Assembly (NCBI GenBank): GCA_000507305.1
Contig: DF239034.1
Span: 110,565-174,564 of the forward strand
DNA: 64,000 nt
Reading direction: 5' to 3'
From: Breviolum minutum Mf 1.05b.01
Lineage: Eukaryota; Sar; Dinophyceae; Suessiales; Symbiodiniaceae
The position numbers and the translations under genes were made by a program. Of this stretch, positions 54,982-64,000 are shown piece after piece; the stretch's first letter is position 1; each line of letters opens with the position of its first letter. Below the pieces are notes generated by a model, which ran no database searches, was not told the origin of the DNA, and saw nothing but the letters and a program-made list of their open reading frames with translations.

Positions 54982-55448
54982 CTGAAAGGCCTCCGATCAT
55001 TGGAGAAACAACTACGAGATTTGGGGTACAAATTTGGACATGCGTATAGTGCGTTGCTATGACAAAACAATCAGTTTACATAATATGTTTGCATCTATTT
55101 ACGATCAAAGCTCCAGCCTGCAAAGCCCTCTCGTGCGACTCAATCATCTCAAGCCTGGGCGTTGAATAACTCATGATACCTATACCAGTAAAACCATTCT
55201 TTACATCGTTGAATCGTTATGGATATTGATACCCAAGCTGATGGACAAATTAGAGACACCTATGTGGGGAACCAATTGAGAACTTGTTGTAGGGTTCCAG
55301 CCCTGCGGCACCACGTTCCTCCGAGGAAGCATTACCTCGAATCTGCAGATTCTGCATCTGTATCAAGGAACCAAAGGTGAAGGTATTGAAAAATTACAGC
55401 ATCAAGTGTCAAGTCATAAAAACAAATTATGCGAAACAACGCAGCTAC

Positions 55449-55538
55449 CATAGCTCTCTCTTGGCCAAGTTCTGCAGAAAGTCCCTCAAAATGCTTCTGC
55501 CTTCCACCACCGCCGCCAAAGTCCGGAGCTTGTTGAGC
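55449..55538 (-). CDS. Unassigned minus-strand exon
   Basis: 90 bp between GCTTCCAG and GTAGCT, reading LNKLRTLAAVVEGRSILRD then FLQNLAKREL. Helical. It may be an upstream exon of the Vti1-like gene or the end of the next minus-strand gene. Not recognised. Confidence 0.45.
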
Positions 55539-55654
55539 CTGGAAGCGAAGCGAAATCGATAGCAAAAGAAACCTTGCAAATCAACGACATTGCTACTGTT
55601 GAAGGAAATCAAAGTGAAGAGAGCAATAACAAAAAAAACATCCAACTCAACAAC

Positions 55655-55950
55655 CATTCACCTGTTTGAACAGTGTCGATTATGTCTTCGAGACACCTGC
55701 TGAAAATTTGAATGAACAAAGCTGGATAGTCAATACAAGACTTATACACTTCCACTGCGTTTTGCCACGAAGACATCTGCGGCCGGCACAATTGGTGGTA
55801 GTCTTCCTGCAGACTTTTACAAACTGCAACATCTGGAACTGTGCAAGTGCGTGACAAAACAAAATGCAACACAAGCCTCGTAGGATTGGAAAACCTCTGA
55901 CGTTGTGACCACAGATTGAAATCCTTGGGCATCTTGGGAGTGACTTTGAA
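55655..55950 (-). CDS. Unassigned minus-strand exons
   Basis: Several short stretches look coding: KVTPKMPKDFNLWSQRQRF (about 55895-55950), DVAVCKSLQEDYHQLCRPQ (about 55780-55840) and RCLEDIIDTVQT ending at a GTGAAT donor (55662-55703). Acceptors GCACAG and TTTTCAG lie before the last two. Function not recognised. Confidence 0.35.
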
Positions 55951-57945
55951 GGCCCTCTTTGAAAGTGTATGTCATAGACATTGATAGACTCATAGAATCT
56001 CAAAGATTCATCGGTATAACTCAACAAACCGTATAACCCGGTATGACCACATATGATGCAGAAAAATGGTCTGACAAACCTAAAGCGTTTGCAACCAAGC
56101 TGCCACGTGCCACATCCATCGAGTCGCAGCGTGTTTACCAGCAAGGACACTTTGCTAAGGCATTTGCCAGGCTGCTGATGGGGTGCTCTTTCATATGACT
56201 TCATGAGACTTAGTTGCACGAGTTTAATGTTGCTGAGATTGAAACCACAGATTCTCAAAAGAAAGTGGGCACATGCATTTGACAAGTGCAGTCAAACCAA
56301 AGAAGTCAAGGACAGCTCTGACATATTCTTGAAATGTTTGATCTTGTTGCGCATTGAACAGCTGAACGGGCAACGGTCTAATCCACAGTGCAGATTGACA
56401 CGTGTTTCTTAACAACAGGGTTCATTGACACATGTGATGTCATGTCGGGAATCTTGTCAGCTTCGCTAATGTTGGCTTTCGCAGCTTTTGCAGGCCAACA
56501 AAATAAAAACTTGGGAGACTGAAATGCTTAAATTTTGAGCTCGCTTCTGAGACTTGAAAAGAATCTCGGCGCTACCTCTTGGCATCGCTATCTTTCGGAC
56601 TCTTCGCCTTTCCTGTGGCAGTGATCCGGGTTCATGTTGAGTTTCAGCTTCCTAAGCTTCCCGCTTTCAAGATCATTTCAAGACATTTTCAGCGTCAAAG
56701 CCAGGTATCGACCAAATCAAAATCTGTTTTGGCACGTTTTGGGGGGATAGCCCATCGTTGTAGACTTCCGTGCATATTTCTCAAGATGAAAAACACGGTC
56801 CATGGGGTCTGACGAGTAGGAATGAGCACTTGGGGAGGAGGAGAGAATGAGTGAAAGAGTAGAGGAAGTCAAAACTGAAAACATCCAAAGACTCAAACCC
56901 AAAGAAAACCCTTCCTGATTCCGATTTGCAAAGCTTATGAAATGAAGGCTACAAAGGGCAGGGTCAATCTGGGAAACGCACTCAAGCAGCTTGAATTCGA
57001 TATAATTTGATCGTACAAGTGAATCGCGTTAAGGAGCCATCTAGTTTGGAACGATTTCATATCAAACAGGCCGTACTCTAACCCCAAGCATAAAACGGAC
57101 ACAACCAGCTTTTCTCACAATCGAGAGCTAAAAAAATACACTCTCATGTGTCTGCTAAGCAGCATAAACCGAAGTTTGCCAGACAGATCTGCAAGACATT
57201 GCAAGGCCCGGTTTAAACTACATTGATCAAGAACTCCTTTCAATTCTCTGCTCTGGAACATTGGGACAACCGCATGATGTATATATAATAAAAAATAACA
57301 CAAACAAAGATATCACAAACATCTTAAAGCTGTCTTTGTGATGTTATTTGCATGATCTGTGAATGCCGTGCAGTCTGTGCCAGAGCTTTGCACGGCACAT
57401 CTACTGAATTGGAAATAATTCGTATTTCAAGTCAATCAGCAATCAGCTGGACTTTGCAATATGTTGATGCTTGTCTATGCCTGGTTTTTTTTGTATCATA
57501 TGACATTCACGAGAGAATAGCTTGTATATGCGCGCATACATTTGTACACACATGTACAAAAGCTTTAGTGAAACTCTCTGGTGAAACACATTTCCACCTG
57601 GCAGAGTTGAGCGTGGTGAGAACAGCTTGTCACAAAACTCAACATGACAAGCTTTTCCGCTTTTCCTGATGTGTCATGTGCTGATCATGAAAGCATGAAA
57701 AGCTGCAAAAGAGAAAACCAGTAAAACCCCTCAGCATTTGCATGCCTCACGTTGTACTCAAGCGACCAGCGTAGCCTTGGATGGTACTGATTATCTCAAG
57801 TCTATGAAATCAAAACATATCAAACTGTCAAAACCACGGAACAACTTTAGACAATTTCAAATCGTCAAAGATCACATAGCAACATCCAACGCCCTTCCTG
57901 AAATGCTGTCTGTCTTGCCAACGCAAAAAGGAACATAGGAACTGC

Positions 57946-58072
57946 CTGCAAATGGACTATGAAACAGCCCGATGGCTCTACTTGCAGCCAGGAAACGAAC
58001 GCATCCAGAAGGAAGTTCCAAAACCTCTGCCTCTTCTTCGTCGCTATTCAGCAGGGAGCACTTCACCACAAC
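57946..58072 (-). CDS. Unassigned minus-strand exon
   Basis: After AATTCGCAG: VVVKCSLLNSDEEEAEVLEL, PSGCVRFLAASRAIGLFHS, PFA, with a possible GC donor. A preceding frame VSRVKIDGARCNSQ ends just at the acceptor and could be an alternative continuation. Beta-rich, folded look. Not recognised. Confidence 0.5.
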
Positions 58073-58700
58073 CTGCGAATTGCACCGTGCACCGTCGATC
58101 TTGACCCTTGAAACTTCTTCCAATAGAGTTACCTGCGGATGCCATCCGTAGATTCTTCATGTTGTGCACATATTCAAGGAGTTAACCACCTGAATCTGTG
58201 ATTCTGTTTTTAGTTGTTGTTTTTTTTTTGCCAGTTAAAACAAAGGTTCTAACATGCCTTTCCAAGATCTTTGGTCAGTTTCAAGCCTCTGGCGACAAGG
58301 CTTCAGAGATCTCCTGCAACACGAAGAAATTTCATATCTGTCTGGGTCTGGGGTCGACTCGTTGACGTTGAACTTTAAACTTGTTGGGCGGGCCAGGACT
58401 CACTCCAAAGATTTGGTGCAAAGATCTACCATATTTACATCAAGGGATGATTGGCTGACTGGCTCCTTTTTTTCTGAATCTAGCAGGAACTGCCCGGGAA
58501 CTTCATCTGCATTCTCGAGTACATCCTCTGTGACCGTGGCATCTACCCAGCCACAAAACCTGGACAAGGATTTTGGGGATTTTGGATGCGATCTGATCTG
58601 ACATGAACAGACTTTTCGTCCAGAAACTTCATTTAAAATGCAAACGATCTATGATCAATCTCCAGAACTGACCAAAATACAGTTGTGAAAGCTATGATAC

Positions 58701-58828
58701 AGGTATGATGATATGGGATGAAAGCTATGATGATGCCAATTCTTGCACCCCGAGTTTCTCCGAACAAAAAGATCCGGACTTCGATGCTGGATTCGTCCGA
58801 GGCACGGTCCCTGATAGATTTGTATCCC
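58701..58828 (-). CDS. Unassigned minus-strand exon
   Basis: After GGCATCTCAG, one frame reads GYKSIRDRASDESSIEVRI, FLFGETRGARIGIIIAF to a GTATCA donor. A second frame through the same bases (MASQGIQIYQGPCLGR) continues from PNVELDIETNTAAALRR upstream, so the exon boundary near 58830-58870 is unsettled. Confidence 0.4.
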
Positions 58829-59096
58829 CTGAGATGCCATGAAGCGTCGCCTCAACGCCGCGGCTGTGTTCGTTTCTATGTCCAGCTCGACATTGGGAGG
58901 CAACATCTTGAGTGAAAAAATATGGAACAAACAGGGGGAAAAAAGGTAAAGAACAAATATAGTGAATACAAAACAGCTGAATTGTCGGACACTTGGAAAA
59001 GACTTTAAAGATCTTTACGCCGCTGAGAGCATTGGGTCCGTTCAGTGTATGTTGCCATGTGCACAGTAAAAAAACACATTTCTGTTCCGCTGTCAC

Positions 59097-59281
59097 TTGA
59101 GGGCCACATCAATGCAGTCAACCGAAACAGGAACATGGAACAAAGCACCCTGCCTCAAACGGCCTGCTACGGCTAAAAGAGGCTTTCCGAAATCATCCAC
59201 AATATCGAGCTCGTATCCCAGCCTTATTCGGATAGGAATTGGATTGAAATTCATTGCGCAGCTGTTGAAGTTGATTTCACA
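59097..59281 (-). CDS. Unassigned minus-strand exon, beta-rich domain
   Basis: Acceptor CCTATCAG, donor GTGACA, 185 bp. Reads EINFNSCAMNFNPIPIRIR, LGYELDIVDDFGKPLLAV, AGRLRQGALFHVPVSVD, CIDVALK. The alternating hydrophobic pattern resembles beta-sheet domains of large lipid-transfer proteins (VPS13-like), but no diagnostic motif was seen, so this is not claimed. Confidence 0.5.
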
Positions 59282-59289
59282 CTGATAGG

Positions 59290-61790
59290 AAAATCATGGA
59301 AAATTGGCTCCCAACGTGGCACTCTTGGGTTCTGCAGCGATTGTTGCGTTGGTCCACTGAGAGCCAAAGCCAGGGAAAAAACCTTGGCTCTCACTGAGTT
59401 GGAACTCGCAACAGCAACGTCAACACGATGGTATCTCCTCAAACATTTATAGATTTTACTGAAGCTCAACTAACCCTCACAGCATTGCCTTCCAGTGACT
59501 GACAGTTTCGCCCTGAAGCAAAGGAGGTCTAATGAACTTGATAGGAACTTTATGACCTCAGTGAAACATTGACCTGCGGCTGGGAGGGTCTTGGAATATT
59601 GAAATGAGCCAAGGATTTTGCACATGTAAACTCTAAACAGCAATCGAATTTGCAAGGATATGTGGATAAACATGTCTTCGTTTGAAACAAAAAATGATGG
59701 ATGAATATGTGACTCAGCTCCATGACGACGTTGGCGACCTACTCGCACGGTGTAGCTCGGCAAGCCTTCCTCAAATGCAGCATCCAGTGCGGCACGGATA
59801 TCACAAACTTAAGCACAAATTCATGTACTGACGATACATTCAGCCAACGGGTAACAAGATTAAAGATGTATTTCAAAAAAATAATAGAATAAATCCATGT
59901 ATTTACATGTAAGTATATGTCTGTATGTATGTATATGTCTATGAGGCGTGGCGGTATGCTTTGGGAAATTTAGGGAGTCCCCTATCGTTTTTGAGGTAAA
60001 CCTTCAAAACCGTGTTTGAATGTAACCTGAAAATTTTGAGACAATACACGATAATCTGAAACAAGGCTCATATATGTGATCCCGGTCGCCGGTTCCCTAC
60101 TCCCCGCCCCCCATGGTATGGTCCCAAAACCTTTTGCCGCATTCTGGCAGGAACAAGTGCTATTCGTGGTGTTTGTTGCATAGCGGCTGGCTGGCGTGGT
60201 CCCCAAACCTGCAAACTTGTAAGATTTCTCCGACCAACCTTCTGAAACCGTGTTATTTACAGTTTGCAGGGTTTATGCAACCCTTCTAGAACCGCAGCAT
60301 TTGCAATGTTTCGGCTTGGACATCGTGGAGTGGTGCAATCGCACCCGCTTCTATGTCAAGTTTTCACATAATTCTAAATCTTCTATATTGTTGTCTTCCA
60401 CTAGAGGTTTATCCCCTCCGTAGCCCCACCTGATATGTATCTAGAGAAGTTGGATGACCCCCATCCCTTCCCACAGTGGGCCCCCTTTCTTCCAAGCTTC
60501 TGCCAGGAACTCGCCGGTCGAAACGATCACTGCAGGAGTCCAAACTCCATTCCTTGGAGCCACGGCAACATGGCAGCCACAATGACCTCCAGTTATCTAA
60601 TATCATTTTGTATCTACTTTTTGTATCTTTTTTCAAACCATTTTGTAGACTTGAACGGTCAGGGTTTTTCACTTGCTGCTCAAATATCCCTGTTGCCTCA
60701 CCGCCAGGTTTTCCCAAGTGAACGCAACATCCTGTGTCGTTCGTCAAGAATCGAAGCAGAAAAATACTCAACGGAGGCATTCATTTCATAAGCTTCCTGG
60801 CGAGAACGAACGCGTTGTATCTCAAGTAGCAAGATTTCAAACCGACATCCCCGAAAGCCATCAATCTTCATCTACTAATCAGTGCAGATTTCATGAGTCT
60901 CCCTCGACAAATCCGAACAATGCCTTGCAATTTGCAAGAATATTACCCGAATCAAACGGACTTTGGGTTCTGTTGGATAAAATCTTCATCTTTGTCAGTG
61001 AGATGAATTTGGTCAGTGCAAGCTGTTTCATCATTTCCAACCATTCGAACTCTTGCAGCGGGCGCTTTGTGAATGCCGCCATGGTATCTGATGATCTTTG
61101 AAAGGCCTGTGGGGACCGGGGGCTTGAACGCCAAAAAGGCTCACAAGTCAAGAATTGCAAGACTGTACATGAGAAGTGACAAAATGCATCAAATATCACA
61201 AAATGTAGATATGATTGCAATGGTAGCAATAAGTGCTGTAAATACGTGATCAACTTGTTAACTGCCGTTTGCTTTTGTGATGCTTTTTGGAGTGTAGATA
61301 GCTATGCAGCTTCATCAACTCATTGAAAGCTGTGACGCGCTTTCAAGCTGGCTGCGCCAACTGCTTGGTTGGACTTCTTTCGCGGATTTGTCCTTCTTCT
61401 TCCTCGACTGCAAACCCGACAAATCCGACAAAAAGCATCGAAGAATTCGACAAAATGTGTCAAGTTTTTCGTTTGATTCAATTTTTTTAAATCCATTTTG
61501 TCACTATAGGATACTTTATGTCAGTTTTGGACTGAGTCATTTGAGGTTGGCACTTCTTGTTGGGAGATGGGGCATTGCTGGCTGGTGCTGAAGCGACAGA
61601 TCCAGCCCGCTGCAAGTCTCGTGGAGTTTTGGCCTGTTGGAAAGTGGAAAGTGGAAATCATGTATAAATCAGTGTGGTCATATGGCTTTGTAAGTTTTTG
61701 AGGCAAAACATGGCAAACCCATTTGACATCCTTCCATGTGCGAACCGCCCAGGCTTTTTTTCGAGTCTCGGGTCATATCGGATCAGCTTG
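59290..61790. other. No gene supported
   Basis: About 2.5 kb between the unassigned minus-strand exons and the P5A ATPase stop. Open frames of 60-140 codons occur on both strands without recognisable peptide or consistent splice sites. It presumably holds the 3' untranslated region of the P5A gene and intergenic or intron sequence. Confidence 0.35.
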
Positions 61791-61792
61791 TC

Positions 61793-62369
61793 TCACTGTG
61801 TAAGGCCCAATTGCTGAGCTCGCTGCTCAGCGGAACGACCTCGCCAATGTAGCGCCAACAAACTGATGCATCGCGAAGTTCCAAAGGACAAAATGATGTC
61901 CCCAACGACCAACAGCAGAATCTTACGCTGAAACTCTGGAGAAGGACTGAGGACTAAGGACAATGAATGATTCAAGTCTGGGATCACTTCAGAAGCGCAT
62001 GCCACAATGATGGTGACGAAGAAGATCAAGCTATACATCAAAGGTTTATTTGCAGATAATGGTTGCATAAATGGATGACCATCATAATTTGCCAAAAACG
62101 ATGCAGCGTGCATGGCTGCCATGAGCTCAAAAACCACTGTATTCGTCAAGTTGGGCTCAAAATCGCCTTCTAAATCTCTCTTGAAATCCTTGGCTCGGAA
62201 TTGATTCGCCATTTGCCAGCCAGAGAATAAGGTGATGAGGTGAATGAGCAATTGACATGCCAAGGTGGTCATCACAGGCCAATCGAACACTGAACTGATG
62301 GGTTGCTGCTTCGCGAGTTGTTTTGCCGGAGCACTTCTGGACACCAAGAAGAAACACATTGAGGTGAAC
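61793..62369 (-). CDS. P5A-type ATPase, last exon and stop
   Basis: Minus strand, starting after GCTTTTGCAG, 192 codons. It begins FTSMCFFLVSRSAPAKQL and contains LTNTVVFELMAAMHAASF, ANYDGHPFMQPLSANKPL, MYSLIFFVTIIVACASE, then a final membrane hairpin. The Asn-x-x-x-Phe … Asn-Tyr-x-Gly-x-Pro-Phe-x … Asn-Lys-Pro-Leu-x-Tyr-Ser-Leu block is characteristic of the C-terminal membrane region of ATP13A1/Spf1. These ER ATPases extract mis-inserted transmembrane helices. About four membrane spans are visible. Stop at 61793-61795. Confidence 0.85.
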
Positions 62370-62528
62370 CTGCAAAAGCCGTTTTTTTGCAAAAACACGC
62401 CTTGCTATCACAACATGCCCCAACTGAAAGCAAGATGAATAGAATGAAAAGAGTGAAACGAAACGTCCAAGTCTATCAAAAAATCATTTGGAACAAACAT
62501 AACTTTCAAGTTCATATCTGTACTGCAC

Positions 62529-62656
62529 AAGCCGCGGCACAAAGACTCTACAGCCGTCTGGCCATCACCCAACTTCACACCATCCAAAGTCAAGGCCGAC
62601 ATAGCAAAAGCAGACATCACACTGTTGAGGCCCATGATTTTGTACATCATCATGAC
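62529..62656 (-). CDS. P5A-type ATPase, penultimate exon
   Basis: 128 bp: MMMYKIMGLNSVMSAFAMS then ALTLDGVKLGDGQTAVESL. Met-Tyr-Lys-Ile-x-x-Leu-Asn and Leu-Asp-Gly-Val-Lys-x-Gly-Asp are hallmarks of P5A ATPases. The donor TT|GTGCAG joins to 62369 and gives …CRGL|FTSM without frame change. The acceptor AAATAAG at 62657 is less typical. All upstream exons, including the phosphorylation and ATP-binding domains, lie beyond the satellite and outside the window. Confidence 0.8.
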
Positions 62657-62809
62657 CTTATTTTTGCAGGAACCATTCTGAGCAGTTCAAATGTATGCTG
62701 CAAACAAAGCATTTATATCCTTGAAAACCGGCAAACAAACTCCTCTCTTTGGGCAAACCGGCAAACCTTCAATTTTTGAGTTTCATTCCCGCAAGCGGCC
62801 GCGAAGGGT

Positions 62810-63030
62810 TCTTTCAAAAAAAGCGCTGTCATTAAACATTGTTATCAAACATTGCCTAAAGTTCTGCTGAAGTGATGGCTGTCTTGAAAGATTGTCATCA
62901 AAGACTGCCCAAAGTTCTACTGAAGTGATGGCTGTCTTAAAGACTGGAGAAAAGACTGCTGAAAGTTCTGCTGAAGTGATGGCTGTCTGAAATACAGGAG
63001 AAAAAGACTGCAGAGAAAAGATTGCTCATC
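62810..63030 (+). repeat. 53-bp repeat array, left flank
   Basis: Units marked by GTTCT(G/A)CTGAAGTGATGGCT start at 62861, 62914 and 62964 (periods 53 and 50), with a partial unit before. The same repeat resumes at 63.77 kb in the same orientation. Confidence 0.85.
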
Positions 63031-63127
63031 AAAATCGTCTGAAAAAGTGTTAAAATATATTCTTTTTCTGTCTGGGGCGCAAGGATCGCACCTGTGGATT
63101 TGACAACCCTCTCGTCACTTCGTGCGT

Positions 63128-63760
63128 GTCGGACGTTCAAAACTGTGGTAAAACGCAAATTTTTCACGTCGCCGATCGACCCTTTCGTCACTGCGGATGT
63201 GTCGGACGTTCAAAACTGTGGTAAAACGCAAATTGTTTACGTGGCCGAGCGACCCTTTCGTCACTTTGGACGTGTCGGACGTCCAAAACTGTGGTAAAAT
63301 GCAAATTCTGGATCGCGCCGAGCAACCCTTTCGTCACTTCGGACGTGTCGGACGTTCAAAACTGTGGTAAAACGCAAATTTTTCACGTCGCCGAGCGACC
63401 CTTTCGTCACTGCGGACGTGTCGGACGTTCAAAACTGTGGTAAAACGCAAATTTTTTACATGGCCGAGCGACCCTTTCGTCACTTTGGACGTGTCGGACG
63501 TCCAAAACTGTTGTAAAATGCAAATTTCTGGATCGGGCCGAGCAACCCTTTCGTCACTTCGGACGTGTCGGAAGTTCAAAACTGTGGTAAAACGCGAATT
63601 CTTCGGCTGACCATGGCAACCCTCTCGTGACTTCGTGCGTGTTGGACGTTCAAAATTGTGGTAAAATGCAAACTTTTAATGTCGCCGAGCGACCCTTTCG
63701 TCACTTCCTGCGGGCTGGGCGCTCAAAACTGTAGTAAAATCCAGTACTTTGTGGTACGGA
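63128..63760 (+). repeat. 73-bp satellite with three-monomer higher-order repeat
   Basis: Eight or more monomers start at 63128, 63201, 63274, 63347, 63420, 63493, 63567, 63641 and (degenerate) 63714. Period is 73-74. Monomers 1 and 4 share TCACGTCGCCGA and CTGCGGA; 2 and 5 share TGGCCGAGCGACC and CTTTGGA; 3 and 6 share GACGTCCAAAAC, AAAATGC and CTGGATCG. So a 219-bp trimer is repeated. Frames across the array are artefacts of its 219-bp (divisible by three) period. Confidence 0.92.
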
Positions 63761-63764
63761 GTAG

Positions 63765-64000
63765 TACTGTAGGGATTGTCATCAAACATCGCCCAAAGTT
63801 CTACTGAAGTGGTGGCTGTCCTTAAAGATTCTCATCAAACATCGCCCAAAGTTCTGCTGAAGTGATGGCTGTCTTTCAAGATTGTCATCAAAGGCTGCCC
63901 AAAGTTCTGCTGAAGTAATGGCTGTCTTTAAAGGTTGTCATCAAACATCGCTCAAAGTTCTACTGAAGTGATGGCTGTCTTTAAAGATTGTCATCAAACA
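63765..64000 (+). repeat. 53-bp repeat array, right flank, runs off the window
   Basis: GTTCT(G/A)CTGAAGT units at 63798, 63851, 63904 and 63957, period exactly 53. The array continues past the right edge. Confidence 0.9.

Noticed and set aside
59097..59281. VPS13-type lipid-transfer domain
   Set aside because: A beta-rich pattern is visible but no diagnostic motif; left as unassigned and not named.
61304..61591. A 95-codon plus-strand frame downstream of the P5A gene
   Set aside because: Opposite strand to its neighbours, no motif, no splice sites, and composition of non-coding DNA.
63094..63579. Open frames on both strands across the 73-bp satellite
   Set aside because: They exist because the 219-bp higher-order period is divisible by three; the peptides simply repeat and there is no start context or splice support.
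1..64000. Relict dinoflagellate spliced-leader sequence (ending TTGGCTCAAG) marking retrocopied genes
   Set aside because: No convincing copy was noticed on either strand while reading; a motif search would be decisive.
1..64000. CRISPR array, bacterial operons or prophage
   Set aside because: The repeats are contiguous tandem satellites without unique spacers, and all recognisable genes are intron-containing eukaryotic ones.

Overview
The window reads as nuclear DNA of a dinoflagellate, most likely a Symbiodiniaceae/Suessiales-type genome. Coding stretches are short exons separated by introns. Splice donors include GC and probably GA as well as GT. There is a decayed Ty1/copia element of the kind common in these algae, a polycystin-like membrane protein with a GPS motif, and several families of intron and intergenic satellites. 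No operon, Shine-Dalgarno site, CRISPR or rRNA/tRNA gene was seen. Exon limits below come from reading frames and splice-like junctions by eye; where phases agree they are good to the base, otherwise they are approximate.

Layout. (1) About 1-1840, minus strand: four exons of an unrecognised acidic-protein gene that runs off the left edge. (2) 2486-9652, plus strand: a 5'-truncated, heavily mutated copia-type retroelement (zinc knuckle, aspartic protease, a methyltransferase-like segment, integrase, reverse transcriptase, RNase H). (3) About 9.95-16 kb, plus strand: exons of a GPS-motif, multi-pass membrane protein (polycystin/adhesion-receptor like); further plus-strand exons at 17.9-18.7 kb may belong to it. 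(4) 16.2-17.7 kb and 19.3-20.8 kb: tandem repeats, including a 573-bp unit present about 2.6 times. (5) About 24-48.1 kb, plus strand: a large multi-exon gene for an RNF213-like (mysterin) AAA+ E3 ubiquitin ligase, with two recognisable AAA modules, the E3-module core and an RZ-type zinc finger. No RING finger was found. (6) 48.1-52.9 kb: a gene-free, repeat-rich and strongly AT-rich stretch. (7) 52.96-59.3 kb, minus strand: a Vti1-like Qb-SNARE gene and several unassigned exons. (8) 61.79-62.66 kb, minus strand: the last two exons of a P5A-type ATPase (ATP13A1/Spf1 family). (9) 62.8-64.0 kb: a 73-bp satellite with a three-monomer higher-order repeat, set inside an array of a different 53-bp repeat, probably within an intron of the P5A gene.

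Gene orientation is minus, then plus (about 10-48 kb), then minus (53-64 kb). The window therefore holds a divergent junction near 2-10 kb and a convergent junction at 48-53 kb. The convergent junction coincides with the AT-rich, satellite-rich interval. The genes are not a pathway; they are neighbours in unidirectional blocks. The RNF213-like ligase (ubiquitylation), Vti1-like SNARE (Golgi/endosome fusion) and P5A ATPase (ER membrane-helix removal) are ordinary eukaryotic housekeeping or defence functions.
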